Positions 23,811 to 33,099 of a stretch of 64,000 bases of DNA are shown here, in pieces; positions within the stretch are counted from its first letter, which is position 1, and each line of letters begins with the position of its first letter. The stretch is from an uncultured Oscillospiraceae bacterium (GTDB lineage: Bacteria > Bacillota > Clostridia > Oscillospirales > Oscillospiraceae), in assembly GCA_934589525.1 (NCBI GenBank), contig CAKTOB010000003.1, positions 47,619 to 111,618 on the forward strand. Reading direction: 5' to 3'. The notes beneath the pieces were generated by a model that made no database searches, was not told the origin of the DNA, and saw nothing but the letters and a program-made list of their open reading frames with translations. The position numbers and the translations under genes are program-made.

Positions 23811-24755
23811 TTATCGCTCCGCCCGCATGGGGTTGTGGAGAAAATCCTCATAGGAACGGCGCAGGCCGTCCTCCAGCTCGGTCTTGTAGGTCCAGCCCAG
23901 AGCCGTGGCCTTGGACACATCCAGAAGCTTTCTGGGGGTGCCGTTGGGCTTGGAGGGGTCCCAGAGGATCTGGCCCTGGTAGCCCACCACCTTGGAAACC
24001 AGTTCTGTCAGCTCCTTGATGGTCAGCTCCTTGCCGGTGCCCGCATTGACAGTCTCATTGCCGGAATAGTTGTTCATCAGGAAGACGCAGAGGTTTGCCA
24101 GATCGTCTACATACAAAAACTCCCGCAGAGGGCTGCCGTCACCCCAGCAGGTAACCGTGGGCAGCCCCGCCTCCTTGGCCTCGTGGAACCGGCGGATCAG
24201 GGCGGGAACCACATGGCTGTGGGTGGGATGGTAGTTGTCATTGGGGCCATACAGATTGGTGGGCATGACGGAAATATAGTCCGTGCCGTACTGCCGGTTC
24301 AGGAACTCGCAGTATTTGAGGCCGGAAATCTTGGCCAAAGCGTAGGCCTCATTGGTTTTTTCCAGCTCGGAGGTCAGAAGACAGTCCTCCTTCATGGGCT
24401 GGGGGGCCATCCGGGGGTAAATGCAGGAGGAACCAAGAAATTCCAGCTTCTTACAGCCGTTGCGCCAAGCCGCGTGGATGACGTTCATTTCCAGAATCAT
24501 GTTATCGTACATAAAGTCCGCCAAGGCGTTCTGGTTGGCCACGATGCCGCCGACCTTGGCCGCGGCCAAGAATACATACTCCGGCTGTTCCTGGGCGAAG
24601 AAGGCCTCCACCTGGTCCTGACGGGTCAGGTCCAGCTCCTTATGGGTCCGGGTGACCAGGTTGGTATAGCCTTGACGGTTCAGCTCCCGGACAATGGCGG
24701 AACCCACCATGCCCCGGTGACCGGCAACATAAATTTTTGCGTTCTTTTCCATCAT
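23811..24755 (-). CDS. fcl: GDP-L-fucose synthase
   Basis: 314 residues, extended SDR family. The NADP loop is GHRGMVGSA and the catalytic pair YxxxK is in [20 protein letters not shown] is the family substrate-site signature. Epimerises and reduces GDP-4-keto-6-deoxymannose to GDP-L-fucose. ATG at 24755 has GGAGG 7 bases upstream and overlaps the gmd stop (ATGA). Confidence 0.95.
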   Translation of the reverse strand: MMEKNAKIYVAGHRGMVGSAIVRELNRQGYTNLVTRTHKELDLTRQDQVEAFFAQEQPEYVFLAAAKVGGIVANQNALADFMYDNMILEMNVIHAAWRNGCKKLEFLGSSCIYPRMAPQPMKEDCLLTSELEKTNEAYALAKISGLKYCEFLNRQYGTDYISVMPTNLYGPNDNYHPTHSHVVPALIRRFHEAKEAGLPTVTCWGDGSPLREFLYVDDLANLCVFLMNNYSGNETVNAGTGKELTIKELTELVSKVVGYQGQILWDPSKPNGTPRKLLDVSKATALGWTYKTELEDGLRRSYEDFLHNPMRAER

Positions 24756-25798
24756 TTTGCCGCCTCCAGCATGGCTTTTTCTCTCTTGGCAAGGGCACGG
24801 TCATGCTCTGCCATGATTTTTACCAGCTCGGGGTAGCTGGTTTTCTGGGGGTCCCAGCCCAGGACCGTTTTGGCCTTGGTAGGGTCGCCCCAAAGGTTAT
24901 CTACGTCCGTGGGCCGGAACCAGGCCTTGTTTACGGATACAAGCAACTTTCCGGTGGCCGCGTCATAGCCCTTTTCGTCCACGCCGGTGCCTTCCCAGCG
25001 GATGGTCATGCCGTTGGCGGCGAAGGCCTTTTCCGTAAAGTCCCGGACGGTATGCTGCTCGCCGGTGGCGATGACAAAGTCGTCAGGCTGTTCCTGCTGC
25101 AAAATCAGCCACATGCACTCTACATAGTCCTTGGCGTAGCCCCAGTCCCGAAGGGAATCCATATTGCCCAGCTCCAGGTGGTCCTGGAGGCCCTCGGCAA
25201 TGCGGCCGGCGGCCAGGGTGATTTTCCGGGTGACAAAGTTCTCCCCCCGACGCTCGGATTCGTGGTTAAACAGGATGCCGTTGACGGCAAACATGCCGTA
25301 GGCCTCCCGGTATTCTTTGATCATCCAGAAGCCGTACTGCTTGGCAACGGCATAAGGGGAATAGGGATGGAAGGGCGTGGTCTCCCGCTGGGGGACCTCC
25401 TCTACCTTGCCGAAAAGCTCCGAGGTAGAGGCCTGATAGACGCGGCTCTTCTTGGTCAGGCCGCAGATGCGCACCGCTTCCAGGATCCGCAGGACGCCCA
25501 GAGCGTCTACATCACCGGAATACTCCGGCACGTCGAAGGACACCTGCACATGGCTCTGGGCCGCCAGATTGTAAATTTCATCGGGCTGCACCAGGGAGAG
25601 GATTCGGATCAGGCTGGTGGAGTCCGTCAAATCCCCGTCATGGAGGGTGATTTTTCCCAGAATATGGTCAATGCGGCCGGTATTGGAAATGGATGCCCGG
25701 CGGACGATGCCGTGGACCTCATAGCCCTTTTCCAGCAGAAACTCGGCAAGGTAAGAGCCATCCTGACCGGTGATGCCGGTGATCAGTGCTTTTTTCAT
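24752..25798 (-). CDS. gmd: GDP-mannose 4,6-dehydratase
   Basis: 348 residues, extended SDR family. The cofactor loop is [10 protein letters not shown], the catalytic segment is [11 protein letters not shown] with YxxxK, and [10 protein letters not shown] is the family active-site threonine-glutamate motif. First committed step to GDP-L-fucose. Overlaps fcl by 4 bases. Has a possible promoter of its own upstream. Confidence 0.95.
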   Translation of the reverse strand: MKKALITGITGQDGSYLAEFLLEKGYEVHGIVRRASISNTGRIDHILGKITLHDGDLTDSTSLIRILSLVQPDEIYNLAAQSHVQVSFDVPEYSGDVDALGVLRILEAVRICGLTKKSRVYQASTSELFGKVEEVPQRETTPFHPYSPYAVAKQYGFWMIKEYREAYGMFAVNGILFNHESERRGENFVTRKITLAAGRIAEGLQDHLELGNMDSLRDWGYAKDYVECMWLILQQEQPDDFVIATGEQHTVRDFTEKAFAANGMTIRWEGTGVDEKGYDAATGKLLVSVNKAWFRPTDVDNLWGDPTKAKTVLGWDPQKTSYPELVKIMAEHDRALAKREKAMLEAAK

Positions 25799-25830
25799 AT
25801 CAGAAACCTCTTTCGGTTTTTTTTACGGAT

Positions 25831-25859
25831 ATTATATCACAGCTTGGGGCATTTGTCGC
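25831..25859 (-). promoter_or_regulatory. Possible internal promoter before gmd
   Basis: Minus strand GCGACA, 17-base spacer, TATAAT. The -35 box matches at four of six positions. The inverted repeat GGGGC/GCCCC brackets the -35 region. Confidence 0.55.
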
Positions 25860-25880
25860 CCCTAAAATTTTCTATTTTCC

Positions 25881-26597
25881 CTAGGGCATCCCGTCAGGGA
25901 ACAGAAGGGCTTCCGCATTCTGAGACAGCTTTAAAAATTCCGCCTCAGCCCCGTGTTTTTTTGCCGCCAGCCTTGCCTCTTCCAGATTGGGGTAGCGGCT
26001 GAGCATATTGTGGCAGTCAGAGCCGATAAGATGGATCTTCCCCTTTTTCAGGTTTTTGACCGCGGAGCGTACCGTTTTGCGATCCAGAAAATATCCGGCG
26101 TTTACCTGGACCAGCATGTCCCGTTCCAGCACCCGGTCTATAAGGCGTTTGTCCCGGAGGTGGTTCATAAACCGGTCCACATGGGCGATCACCGGCTTGC
26201 AGCCCAGATTCGCCCCCAGGCTGGCGATCTCATCCAGCATGGCATCGGACCAGGGGGCCATGGGCGGCTCCACCAGAATGGTGCTGCCGCAGCCAATGGT
26301 CAGTTTTTCGACCCCATCGGCCTGGCTGATGCCGGGGAAATACAGCACCTCCGCCCCCAAAACGATCAGAGGGAAGGTCTCCGGCTGCATCGTCATGGTG
26401 TCCCGAAGCCGCAGGAATGCTTGATTGCGCCGGTTCACAAAGCTTTTGGGGTCCTCCTCGTCGGCGTAAAAATGGCTGGTGGACACCATGACCCGAACCC
26501 CCTGCCGGTAGCTTTCCCGCAGCATGGCCAGGCTTTCCGCCGTGCGGGAAGCCCCGTCGTCCATGCGTGGGAGGATATGACTGTGGTAATCGATCAT
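25881..26597 (-). CDS. cpsB: CpsB/YwqE-type tyrosine-protein phosphatase (PHP fold)
   Basis: 238 residues. Metal-site motifs of the PHP family: IDYHSHILPRMDDGA at the N-terminus, GAEVLYFP, VIAHVDRF and the late GSDCHNM. Dephosphorylates the tyrosine cluster of the CpsD kinase and so resets polymer length control. The start is taken as the second ATG (26597), because AGGAG lies 7 bases before it and only one base before the first ATG. Confidence 0.9.
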   Translation of the reverse strand: MIDYHSHILPRMDDGASRTAESLAMLRESYRQGVRVMVSTSHFYADEEDPKSFVNRRNQAFLRLRDTMTMQPETFPLIVLGAEVLYFPGISQADGVEKLTIGCGSTILVEPPMAPWSDAMLDEIASLGANLGCKPVIAHVDRFMNHLRDKRLIDRVLERDMLVQVNAGYFLDRKTVRSAVKNLKKGKIHLIGSDCHNMLSRYPNLEEARLAAKKHGAEAEFLKLSQNAEALLFPDGMP

Positions 26598-26637
26598 GGG
26601 CATTCTCCTAAAGGGTCAAGTGTTTTTTTGACGACAA

Positions 26638-26670
26638 AGGACCGGCACAAGGCCGGTCCTCTCTGTTTTT
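26638..26670. terminator. Hairpin between cpsD and cpsB, possible attenuator
   Basis: Perfect 9-bp stem AGGACCGGC/GCCGGTCCT with a 5-base loop. The minus-strand tail is TTTGTCGTC, so termination there would be partial. The plus-strand tail CTCTGTTTTT is better, but no gene reads into it on that strand. Confidence 0.55.
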
Positions 26671-26746
26671 GACCAAGCCTGCCGCAAACGGTCCATTTGC
26701 CGAAAAGCCGCCGGGGCCATTGGCCGCCCTTTGGGGGCAGCGGTTT

Positions 26747-27493
26747 TTACGCCTGGTAAGCGTATTTCTGATTGTATTGGTATCGCTTGCTGGCACCCTC
26801 CACGCAGCCGTTGAGCACGAAGCCCAGAATATTGGCCTTGGCGTAGCGCAGCTGCTCCATGCAGTCGTCCAGGGCATACCGGGGGCAGTGGTTTTCCCGA
26901 ATGACCACCAACAGTCCCTCGGTGATTTTCGAAACCACCACCGCATCTACCACGGGGCCTACCGGGGGCAGGTCCAGAATCACATAGTCGTAAGCAGAGG
27001 CTACCACCTCCATCAGCTTCTGAAAGCGGGTGGAGTTCAGCAGCTCAGAGGGGTGATCCGGGATCTCGCCGCCGGTGATGATGTCAAAGCGGGTATTGTC
27101 CGTGGTGCTTTTGTAGGTCACCACAGAGTCATTGAGATTGACTTTGCCCAACAGCACATCGCTCAGGCCCGGGGCCAGCTTGGCACCCACATTATCGTGG
27201 ATAGCGGGACGGCGCATATCGCAGTCCACCAGCAGAACGGTGTTGCCCAATTCTGCCAGGGTATAGGCCAGATTGATGGTCACGGTGCTCTTGCCTTCTG
27301 AGGCCTGGGCACTGGTGATACCTAAAATTCTGCCGCCCTTTTCCTTCTTCTCCGGCAGACCGATCAGCACATTGGAGCGGAGCCGCTTAAAGGCTTCCCG
27401 GCCGGAGTAGGACATATATTCGCAAATCTTGGCGGTTTTTCTGGGGTCCTTCTTGGAACCGTTGACCTGATCACGCACGTTTTCTTGGGGCAT
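26747..27493 (-). CDS. cpsD: CpsD/CapB-type tyrosine-protein kinase
   Basis: 248 residues. The bacterial tyrosine kinase ATP site has Walker A ITSAQASEGKST, Walker A' VLLVDCDMRRP and Walker B YDYVILDLPP. The C-terminal tail KRYQYNQKYAYQA is the tyrosine cluster that is autophosphorylated. Needs the membrane adaptor CpsC, whose gene overlaps it by 23 bases upstream. GGAGGGAG precedes the ATG within the cpsC end. Confidence 0.93.
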   Translation of the reverse strand: MPQENVRDQVNGSKKDPRKTAKICEYMSYSGREAFKRLRSNVLIGLPEKKEKGGRILGITSAQASEGKSTVTINLAYTLAELGNTVLLVDCDMRRPAIHDNVGAKLAPGLSDVLLGKVNLNDSVVTYKSTTDNTRFDIITGGEIPDHPSELLNSTRFQKLMEVVASAYDYVILDLPPVGPVVDAVVVSKITEGLLVVIRENHCPRYALDDCMEQLRYAKANILGFVLNGCVEGASKRYQYNQKYAYQA

Positions 27494-28271
27494 TCTTCGC
27501 TCCCTCCTTCTTCTTTTCGGACTGCTCGTAATAATTGGAATAGTAGCCGTTCTTCTTGTCAGACATCCGCATATCCGGGATCATGGCCAGGACCATAATA
27601 TCCGGGTAAATGGCCCGCAGCTCGTCTACAGACTGGATCATGGCCTTGGAGCGATCGTCCAGCAGGAACCGCAGGACCACCACCGCAATGCTGAGGAAGG
27701 CACCGGCCAGAACACCGATGGCGGTATTCTTGACCATGCTGGGGCCGGAACGGTGGGAGGGGATGATGGCATAGTCCACGATGCGCACAGAGCTGCCGTC
27801 CACGATCTCCGCGATCCGGTCCGGCAGAAGCCGGGCGATGGTATTGGCAATGCGCTCTGCCTCCGCAGGGTCTTTGCTGGTGACGGTGACTTCAAAGGCA
27901 CCGGTGGAGTTGATGCCCTTGGCCTCCACCATTTTGGAAAGCTCCTCCGGCGTGTAGCTAAGGTTCGCCTCTTTAATAACATCCTCCATGGTAGTTCTGG
28001 AATTTAAAATGTAAATATACACCGAAACCAGAGAGTTGGACGCAGACAGCTCCGCGTTGGAGATGGAGAAGCTGGTGGAGCCCAAGCTGAAAGAGCTGTT
28101 GTTGACGTACAGAGAAGCTTTTGCCTGATACTGGGGGGACACCATAAAGGCGGTGTAGGCAAAGGCCGCGGAGCCCACCAGGGCGGCAACCAAGGCGATG
28201 ATCAGAATGTTCTTCCAAATCACCTTTGCCAGCTCCAGCAGGTCAATGGTATCTTCTTCCATTTTGTTCAT
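27471..28271 (-). CDS. cpsC: Wzz/CpsC-type chain-length and kinase adaptor protein
   Basis: 266 residues with two membrane helices (about 20-42 and 180-201) flanking an extracytoplasmic Wzz domain. The tail after the second helix is cytoplasmic, basic and tyrosine-containing (NGYYSNYYEQSEKKK). Regulates polysaccharide chain length and activates CpsD. AGAGGAACGAT precedes the ATG. Confidence 0.92.
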   Translation of the reverse strand: MNKMEEDTIDLLELAKVIWKNILIIALVAALVGSAAFAYTAFMVSPQYQAKASLYVNNSSFSLGSTSFSISNAELSASNSLVSVYIYILNSRTTMEDVIKEANLSYTPEELSKMVEAKGINSTGAFEVTVTSKDPAEAERIANTIARLLPDRIAEIVDGSSVRIVDYAIIPSHRSGPSMVKNTAIGVLAGAFLSIAVVVLRFLLDDRSKAMIQSVDELRAIYPDIMVLAMIPDMRMSDKKNGYYSNYYEQSEKKKEGAKNAPRKRA

Positions 28272-28298
28272 ATCGTTCCTCTTTCCCTTTCTTTCGGC

Positions 28299-29579
28299 TT
28301 ATTTTGCGTTCAGGATGTTCTCAAAGTACTTGGGATTGTTCTTCAGAATGTCCTGGGTGGTCTTGTTCAGACCCAGCTCCTGCCGTACCTCGGCAAAATA
28401 GCCCAGGGATTCCATGCGGTCATACACAAGCTTGCCGATCAGCTTATAGGCCGTGCCGCTGAGATCCGCGCCGTTTGTATTGCTGCGGAAGCTGGCGGGA
28501 ACCTGCCCCTGCTGGATCTGGGTCTTTTCCTCCCGGGACACCGTGAGCCCCGCGTCGGTCATGCCGTCGCTCATGAGATATTTCCGGACGTTGATATAGT
28601 GATTGCCAAACTCCTGGAGCATGGCGGAATCAATGGCGTTCATGGTATTCGCGCTGACGCCGGACCAGGAGCCCTTGACGGTGCAGGGTCCCAACACCAG
28701 ATAACGGTCCGGGTTCTGGGCCTGACGGGAGAGCATCTGCTTTACGGAGGCCACCAGGTTCTCCGGTTTATTTACGTTGTCATAGGTGCCGATCCAGACA
28801 ACGTGGACATAGTCCCGGTACTGCCCGGCGGCGGCAGTTGCGATCTGGGTCCCCGGCTCTACGGCAATGGGGTCACCGGCCTGGGAGCGGGTGAAGTGAT
28901 AGGCATTCCCGCCCTGGTCCTCGGATACCAGGGTAACGGTCCCCTCTACCCCGTTGATGGTCACGGGATTGACCCCCACGTTTCCGGCTGTCAGAGGCGC
29001 AACGGTTTCGCCGCTCTCGGACTTGATGGTAATGGCCACCGCCTCCGGCTCGGCGGGGATCTCAAAATAGTCTCCCACCACATAGGGGCTGACGCCGCTG
29101 CGGCCCAAGACCGTTGCGCAGCTTTCCTTGCCGGAGCCCATATTGACTACCGGGATGGACACGGTATACTGGGACCAATCCAGCCGGGAATAATCCTGGG
29201 CGTTATCAATGGTGGAATAGAATTCGTAGATGTCGCACATGTATGTATTGATGTACTTTTGCAGGGTGCTGGGATAGGACACATTGCCGGAGGAACCGGC
29301 AGTCAGGCTGTCACCCCAGCAGACGATGCCGGGAAGATAGGTCTGAACGGTCTGCATATCCCGGTCATAGGCCTGCTGAATGGACTCCAGATTTTCCTGG
29401 CGCTCCACGCTGAGCTCCTGCTGCTGGCTGGAACTCTGGGCCTTCAGCAGCTCGTCCTCGGCATTGATCTGCTTTTTCACGGCAAACATGGCCATTACCA
29501 GGCCGACCACCACAACGGTCAGCAGCAAAAAGATAATGACATTTCGGATGAGTGTCTTTTTTCCTTCGTTTTCCCACAT
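28299..29579 (-). CDS. Membrane-anchored SGNH/GDSL-hydrolase-like protein
   Basis: 426 residues. One N-terminal membrane helix (about 13-34), a coiled-coil-like glutamine/glutamate segment to 75, then an SGNH fold starting at IVCWGDSLTAGSSG (block I with the serine). A later beta-rich insert lies before VVWIGTYDN, the likely block III. First gene of the run before cpsC, so it may be an esterase acting on acetyl or similar groups of the polymer outside the cell; that role is inferred from position. A catalytic Asp-His pair near the C-terminus is not obvious. Confidence 0.75.
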   Translation of the reverse strand: MWENEGKKTLIRNVIIFLLLTVVVVGLVMAMFAVKKQINAEDELLKAQSSSQQQELSVERQENLESIQQAYDRDMQTVQTYLPGIVCWGDSLTAGSSGNVSYPSTLQKYINTYMCDIYEFYSTIDNAQDYSRLDWSQYTVSIPVVNMGSGKESCATVLGRSGVSPYVVGDYFEIPAEPEAVAITIKSESGETVAPLTAGNVGVNPVTINGVEGTVTLVSEDQGGNAYHFTRSQAGDPIAVEPGTQIATAAAGQYRDYVHVVWIGTYDNVNKPENLVASVKQMLSRQAQNPDRYLVLGPCTVKGSWSGVSANTMNAIDSAMLQEFGNHYINVRKYLMSDGMTDAGLTVSREEKTQIQQGQVPASFRSNTNGADLSGTAYKLIGKLVYDRMESLGYFAEVRQELGLNKTTQDILKNNPKYFENILNAK

Positions 29580-29647
29580 ATGATTTGTTCTCCACAGTTC
29601 GTCGTCAGCCTCAGACAGGAGGCCGCATTTGTCAGAATATCAAGGGT

Positions 29648-29675
29648 ATTATAACATAAGAATTTCAAAAATCAA
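29648..29675 (-). promoter_or_regulatory. Main promoter of the polysaccharide control operon
   Basis: Minus strand TTGATT, 16-base spacer, TATAAT, 69 bases upstream of the SGNH start codon. Confidence 0.8.
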
Positions 29676-29784
29676 CCACCCTCCTATTTGTTTTGCGGAT
29701 GTTACAAGTGAAACAGGAAAATGGACCCTGGTTTTTTTCAAATCATCCCATAAAGGGACAAAACGAACGTTCCGAACAAGAAAG

Positions 29785-29814
29785 CGGCAGAGCCCCGGAT
29801 AAAAGGCTCTGCCG
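29785..29814 (-). terminator. Intrinsic terminator of the hybrid kinase operon
   Basis: Perfect 10-bp stem CGGCAGAGCC/GGCTCTGCCG with a 10-base loop. The minus-strand tail is CTTTCTTGTT. It lies 17 bases after the kinase stop. The rest of 29580-29831 holds only the polysaccharide operon promoter and leader. Confidence 0.75.
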
Positions 29815-29831
29815 AAATCTTCGATGGTTCT

Positions 29832-32006
29832 TTATGCCTGATCCTTTAAACGGACGCAGCGGGCCAGGACCTCCACGAGCTTTTGAATATCCAAAGGCTT
29901 GGCCAGATGGGCGTTCATGCCGGCATCCAGGCACTTTCTGGCATCCTCTTCAAAGGCGTTGGCAGTCATGGCGATGATGGGAACGGTTTTCGCATCATTG
30001 CGGTCCAGGGCCCGGATGGCCTTGGTGGCGGCAATGCCGTCCATTACCGGCATCATAATGTCCATCAGAATACCGTCAAAGGTTCCGGGGGGCTCCTGGC
30101 TGAACCGGTCCAAAGCCTGTTTTCCATTCTCCACCCAGGTGATCTGCGCCCCGGCATCGGTAAGAAGCATCTTTGCGATTTCCGCGTTCAAAGCATTGTC
30201 CTCCACCAGCAGCAGCCGCATGCCCCGGATGGAAGCCTTTTCCTCTTTTTGGGGGGCGCTTTCCGGGATCTTCCGCTCCGGCTGGGCGATCTCAAAGGGG
30301 ATCTCAATTTCAAAAACAGAGCCTTTCCCCGGCTGGCTGTTCACCCGGATGGTGCCGCCCATGCCATCCACCAGCTCTTTTACAATGGCCATGCCCAAAC
30401 CCGTGCCTTGGTAAACGCTGCGGGCATCGTTGCCTTCCTGGGCAAAGGGGTCGAAGATATGCCGCAAAAATTCCTCGCTCATGCCGATGCCGGTATCGGT
30501 GATGGTCCAGCCGTATCGGACCCGGTTCCCCTCTACCCCCAGGCAGCGGAAGAGGGTGGTGATGGTGCCGCCCATGCGGTTATACTTCACGCAGTTGGTG
30601 TAGATGTTCAGAAAAATCTGTCTTAGGTGCAGGGGGCTTCCGTAGACCCAGGGGTATGCCACCGGGTCTGACCGGAGGTCATACACCATGGTCACGCCGG
30701 ACTCCGCCGCCCGCTGGCTGACCAGGGTCATGATCTCCGAAGCAAGGGTCTTCAGGTCCATGGGGTCGTTGGCCAGGTTGATCTCCCCGCTTTCCAGCTT
30801 GCCCATTTGCAGCACATCATTGACAAGAGACAGCAAATGGTCCGCCGCCACCCGCATTTTCCCCCGGTTGGCTTTCAGCAGCTCCACATCCTCCGGGTGG
30901 GCCTCGTCGATCTCCAGCAGCCCGATGATGCCGTTTAAGGGGGTACGGATGTCGTGGCTCATGCGGGAAAGGAAGCCGGTTTTCGCCGCATTGGCCCGCT
31001 GAGCCTCTTCCACCGCCGCGCTGAGCTGGCTGTTCTTCTCCTGAAGCCGCCGGGCGTATTCCTTCTGGGCCTGCCGGTCGCTCCTATGCCGGATGGCACC
31101 AAAGCCCACCAGCAGCAGAATGTAGGCCACCAGGCTATAACCAAGCATCCGGGGCGTCTGGGCAAAGACGCTGCGCTCCGGCATAATGCAGTAAACATAC
31201 ACATTCCGGCCCCGCTTCATCAGGCCAAAATACTGAGCGGAAGCGCCGTCTCTCCGGCTGGCGTGGACCAGCTCCCCTTCCTGGGCGGCGGACTTGATTT
31301 TTTGCAGAAGGGGGATCTCTTTGGTGCGGGTGCCCACAAAAATCTCCGCATTGCTGGCCACCACGATCTCTCCGTCGGTGACCACAATGGTGCCGTCCCG
31401 GTCCTTGTTGTAACCGGAGAGCATAGAGCCCAGGGAGAAATTGAAGGACTCAATATATTCTGTCGGCGTGTGATAGTAAGCCACCACAATGCCGGGGGCA
31501 TCCTGCCGGGGCACGGCGGCTAAATCGATCTCGCTGCCGTCGGTGCAGCGGAGCCGGGCGGTATAGCGCTTTTCAGGGTAATGATAGGTATCCAGCAGCG
31601 CCGGAGACTGGAGCGCCTCCAGAAGCCCTTCCGGGGCATGACCCTCGCCATAATAGGACTGGGTCACGTTCCCTTCTTTGTCCAGAAGTACCAGACCGGT
31701 CAGATAGGCCGCCTGGGCGTACTCTTCCAAAGAGCCCTCTGGGCCACAGTTTCTTAAATGACCGGCGGCCTGATTGCAGCCCTGAATGATCCGCATCAGG
31801 CTTTTGGTTTCTGCCGCAAGATGGATGCGGGAATAGCTGTTGCACTGCTCCTTGATGTAATCGGCGGTGCTGTCCAGAGCCTTTTGGGCGGTTACCAGGT
31901 CGTATTGGATCGTGCCCAGGGCCACCACTGCCATAAGGATCACCCCCGCCACGAACTGCCAAAGGAAGCGGCGTTTGGAAAAGAGCCGGAATTTATTTTT
32001 CAACAC
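29832..32006 (-). CDS. Hybrid sensor histidine kinase with receiver domain
   Basis: 724 residues. A first membrane helix (about 15-36), a large extracytoplasmic sensor of about 250 residues, a second helix (about 290-310), a coiled coil, then HisKA with FLSRMSHDIRTPLNGI. The ATPase has NIYTNCVKYN (N box), DTGIGM and GTGLGMAI. The C-terminal receiver starts MRLLLVEDNALN, with the aspartate in DGILMDIMMPVMDG and the lysine in LAKPLD. Its start overlaps the binding-protein gene by 14 bases, so the binding protein is probably its ligand sensor. No separate output regulator lies nearby. Confidence 0.92.
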   Translation of the reverse strand: MLKNKFRLFSKRRFLWQFVAGVILMAVVALGTIQYDLVTAQKALDSTADYIKEQCNSYSRIHLAAETKSLMRIIQGCNQAAGHLRNCGPEGSLEEYAQAAYLTGLVLLDKEGNVTQSYYGEGHAPEGLLEALQSPALLDTYHYPEKRYTARLRCTDGSEIDLAAVPRQDAPGIVVAYYHTPTEYIESFNFSLGSMLSGYNKDRDGTIVVTDGEIVVASNAEIFVGTRTKEIPLLQKIKSAAQEGELVHASRRDGASAQYFGLMKRGRNVYVYCIMPERSVFAQTPRMLGYSLVAYILLLVGFGAIRHRSDRQAQKEYARRLQEKNSQLSAAVEEAQRANAAKTGFLSRMSHDIRTPLNGIIGLLEIDEAHPEDVELLKANRGKMRVAADHLLSLVNDVLQMGKLESGEINLANDPMDLKTLASEIMTLVSQRAAESGVTMVYDLRSDPVAYPWVYGSPLHLRQIFLNIYTNCVKYNRMGGTITTLFRCLGVEGNRVRYGWTITDTGIGMSEEFLRHIFDPFAQEGNDARSVYQGTGLGMAIVKELVDGMGGTIRVNSQPGKGSVFEIEIPFEIAQPERKIPESAPQKEEKASIRGMRLLLVEDNALNAEIAKMLLTDAGAQITWVENGKQALDRFSQEPPGTFDGILMDIMMPVMDGIAATKAIRALDRNDAKTVPIIAMTANAFEEDARKCLDAGMNAHLAKPLDIQKLVEVLARCVRLKDQA

Positions 32007-32838
32007 CCTTCACCTCCAAATAGCTTCCGGGATTTTTCAGGTATTTGCCGATGATCTGCTCCATGGTGCCGTCCTCCCGCATCTGCCGGAAGGTTTGGGA
32101 GAGGTCGTCACACAAGCTTCTTTCATCGTCCTTGGCAAAGGCCACTCCCAGACCCACGGTGAGCAGGGGCTCCTCTAAAATGCGGTAGTGCAGATCGTAT
32201 TCGACCATGCTCTGCGTGATGGCGGTCTCGTGGCCCGCAATGGCATCGGCGTATCCTTTGGAAAGATAAGGATAGATGAGCTCCCGGTTTTGCAGGGAGA
32301 ATAGCTCCCGGATCTGGGGAATCCGGGGGTCTGTATGGGACAGGAACATCTCCTCCGGCTTGGTGGTGGACTGCACCGCCACCCGCTTTCCCTCCAGGTC
32401 CTGCAAGGTATAGATGGAGCTGTTTTCCCGGACGGCCACTACCTGACGGCTGTACATATAAGGCTCCGTCCAACGGTATTGGTCCTCCCGGCCGTCAATG
32501 GAAAAGCTGCCCCAGATGCAGTCAATGGTCCCCTGCTCCACCAGCTTCTGCTTGTCCTCCCAGACGATGGTCTTGAACTTCGGCTCGTAGCCCATACGCC
32601 GAAAGGCCTCCCTGGCCAGCTCCACATCAATGCCCGTGGGCGTTCCATCCGCATCCTGATAGTTAAAGGGCGGGTAAACGTCGCTGCCCACCACGATCTG
32701 GGGCAGCTTCTCCTCACTCTTGTTTCCCCTTCCCCACAGGCCGCAGCCGGAAAGCAGCCCCGCCAAAAGGAGGGATGCCAGCGTTGCGGCAAAGGCCCGG
32801 GAACGCCCGCCCCTTTTGTTTTTCTTCTTTTTGAACAT
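31993..32838 (-). CDS. Lipoprotein solute-binding protein, PAAT family
   Basis: 281 residues. A basic N-terminus and hydrophobic stretch end in a lipobox LLSGC (about residue 31), so it is probably a lipoprotein. The SBP_bac_3 fold is seen in VVGSDVYPPFNYQDADGT and GIDVELAREAFRRMG. Binds amino acids or similar polar solutes. No permease or ATPase is nearby and it is fused by overlap to a hybrid kinase gene, which points to sensing, not uptake. The start is the ATG at 32838, with TAGGAG upstream; the longer frame upstream lacks a signal. Confidence 0.88.
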   Translation of the reverse strand: MFKKKKNKRGGRSRAFAATLASLLLAGLLSGCGLWGRGNKSEEKLPQIVVGSDVYPPFNYQDADGTPTGIDVELAREAFRRMGYEPKFKTIVWEDKQKLVEQGTIDCIWGSFSIDGREDQYRWTEPYMYSRQVVAVRENSSIYTLQDLEGKRVAVQSTTKPEEMFLSHTDPRIPQIRELFSLQNRELIYPYLSKGYADAIAGHETAITQSMVEYDLHYRILEEPLLTVGLGVAFAKDDERSLCDDLSQTFRQMREDGTMEQIIGKYLKNPGSYLEVKGVEK

Positions 32839-32948
32839 ATCCAGAATACTCCTATTGCAAGCAAATAAAAACACGTCGCCCTGCCGGAAGACGCGTCCAA
32901 ACTCCTTTTTCCGCCGCCGCACAGGCTTCAGGCAGAAATTCGGAAGTT

Positions 32949-32977
32949 ATTATATTCCATTTGCTTTCCATTTTCAA
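32949..32977 (-). promoter_or_regulatory. Promoter of the binding protein/hybrid kinase operon
   Basis: Minus strand TTGAAA, 17-base spacer, TATAAT, about 110 bases before the binding-protein start. Confidence 0.8.
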
Positions 32978-33036
32978 GATGGTTATCAGATAAAAATGAT
33001 TTGTTGTCGTTTTTGTGACTTGAACGAAACAGGGCA

Positions 33037-33083
33037 CAAAAACAGGCACACGCTGCCGTCATCAAAAGGCGGCTGCGTGTGCC
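33037..33083 (-). terminator. Intrinsic terminator of the GNAT gene
   Basis: Stem GGCACACGC/GCGTGTGCC with further imperfect pairing inside. The minus-strand tail is TGTTTTTGTG. It lies 16 bases after the GNAT stop. Confidence 0.8.
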
Positions 33084-33099
33084 AAGGGTTATTTCGTCT

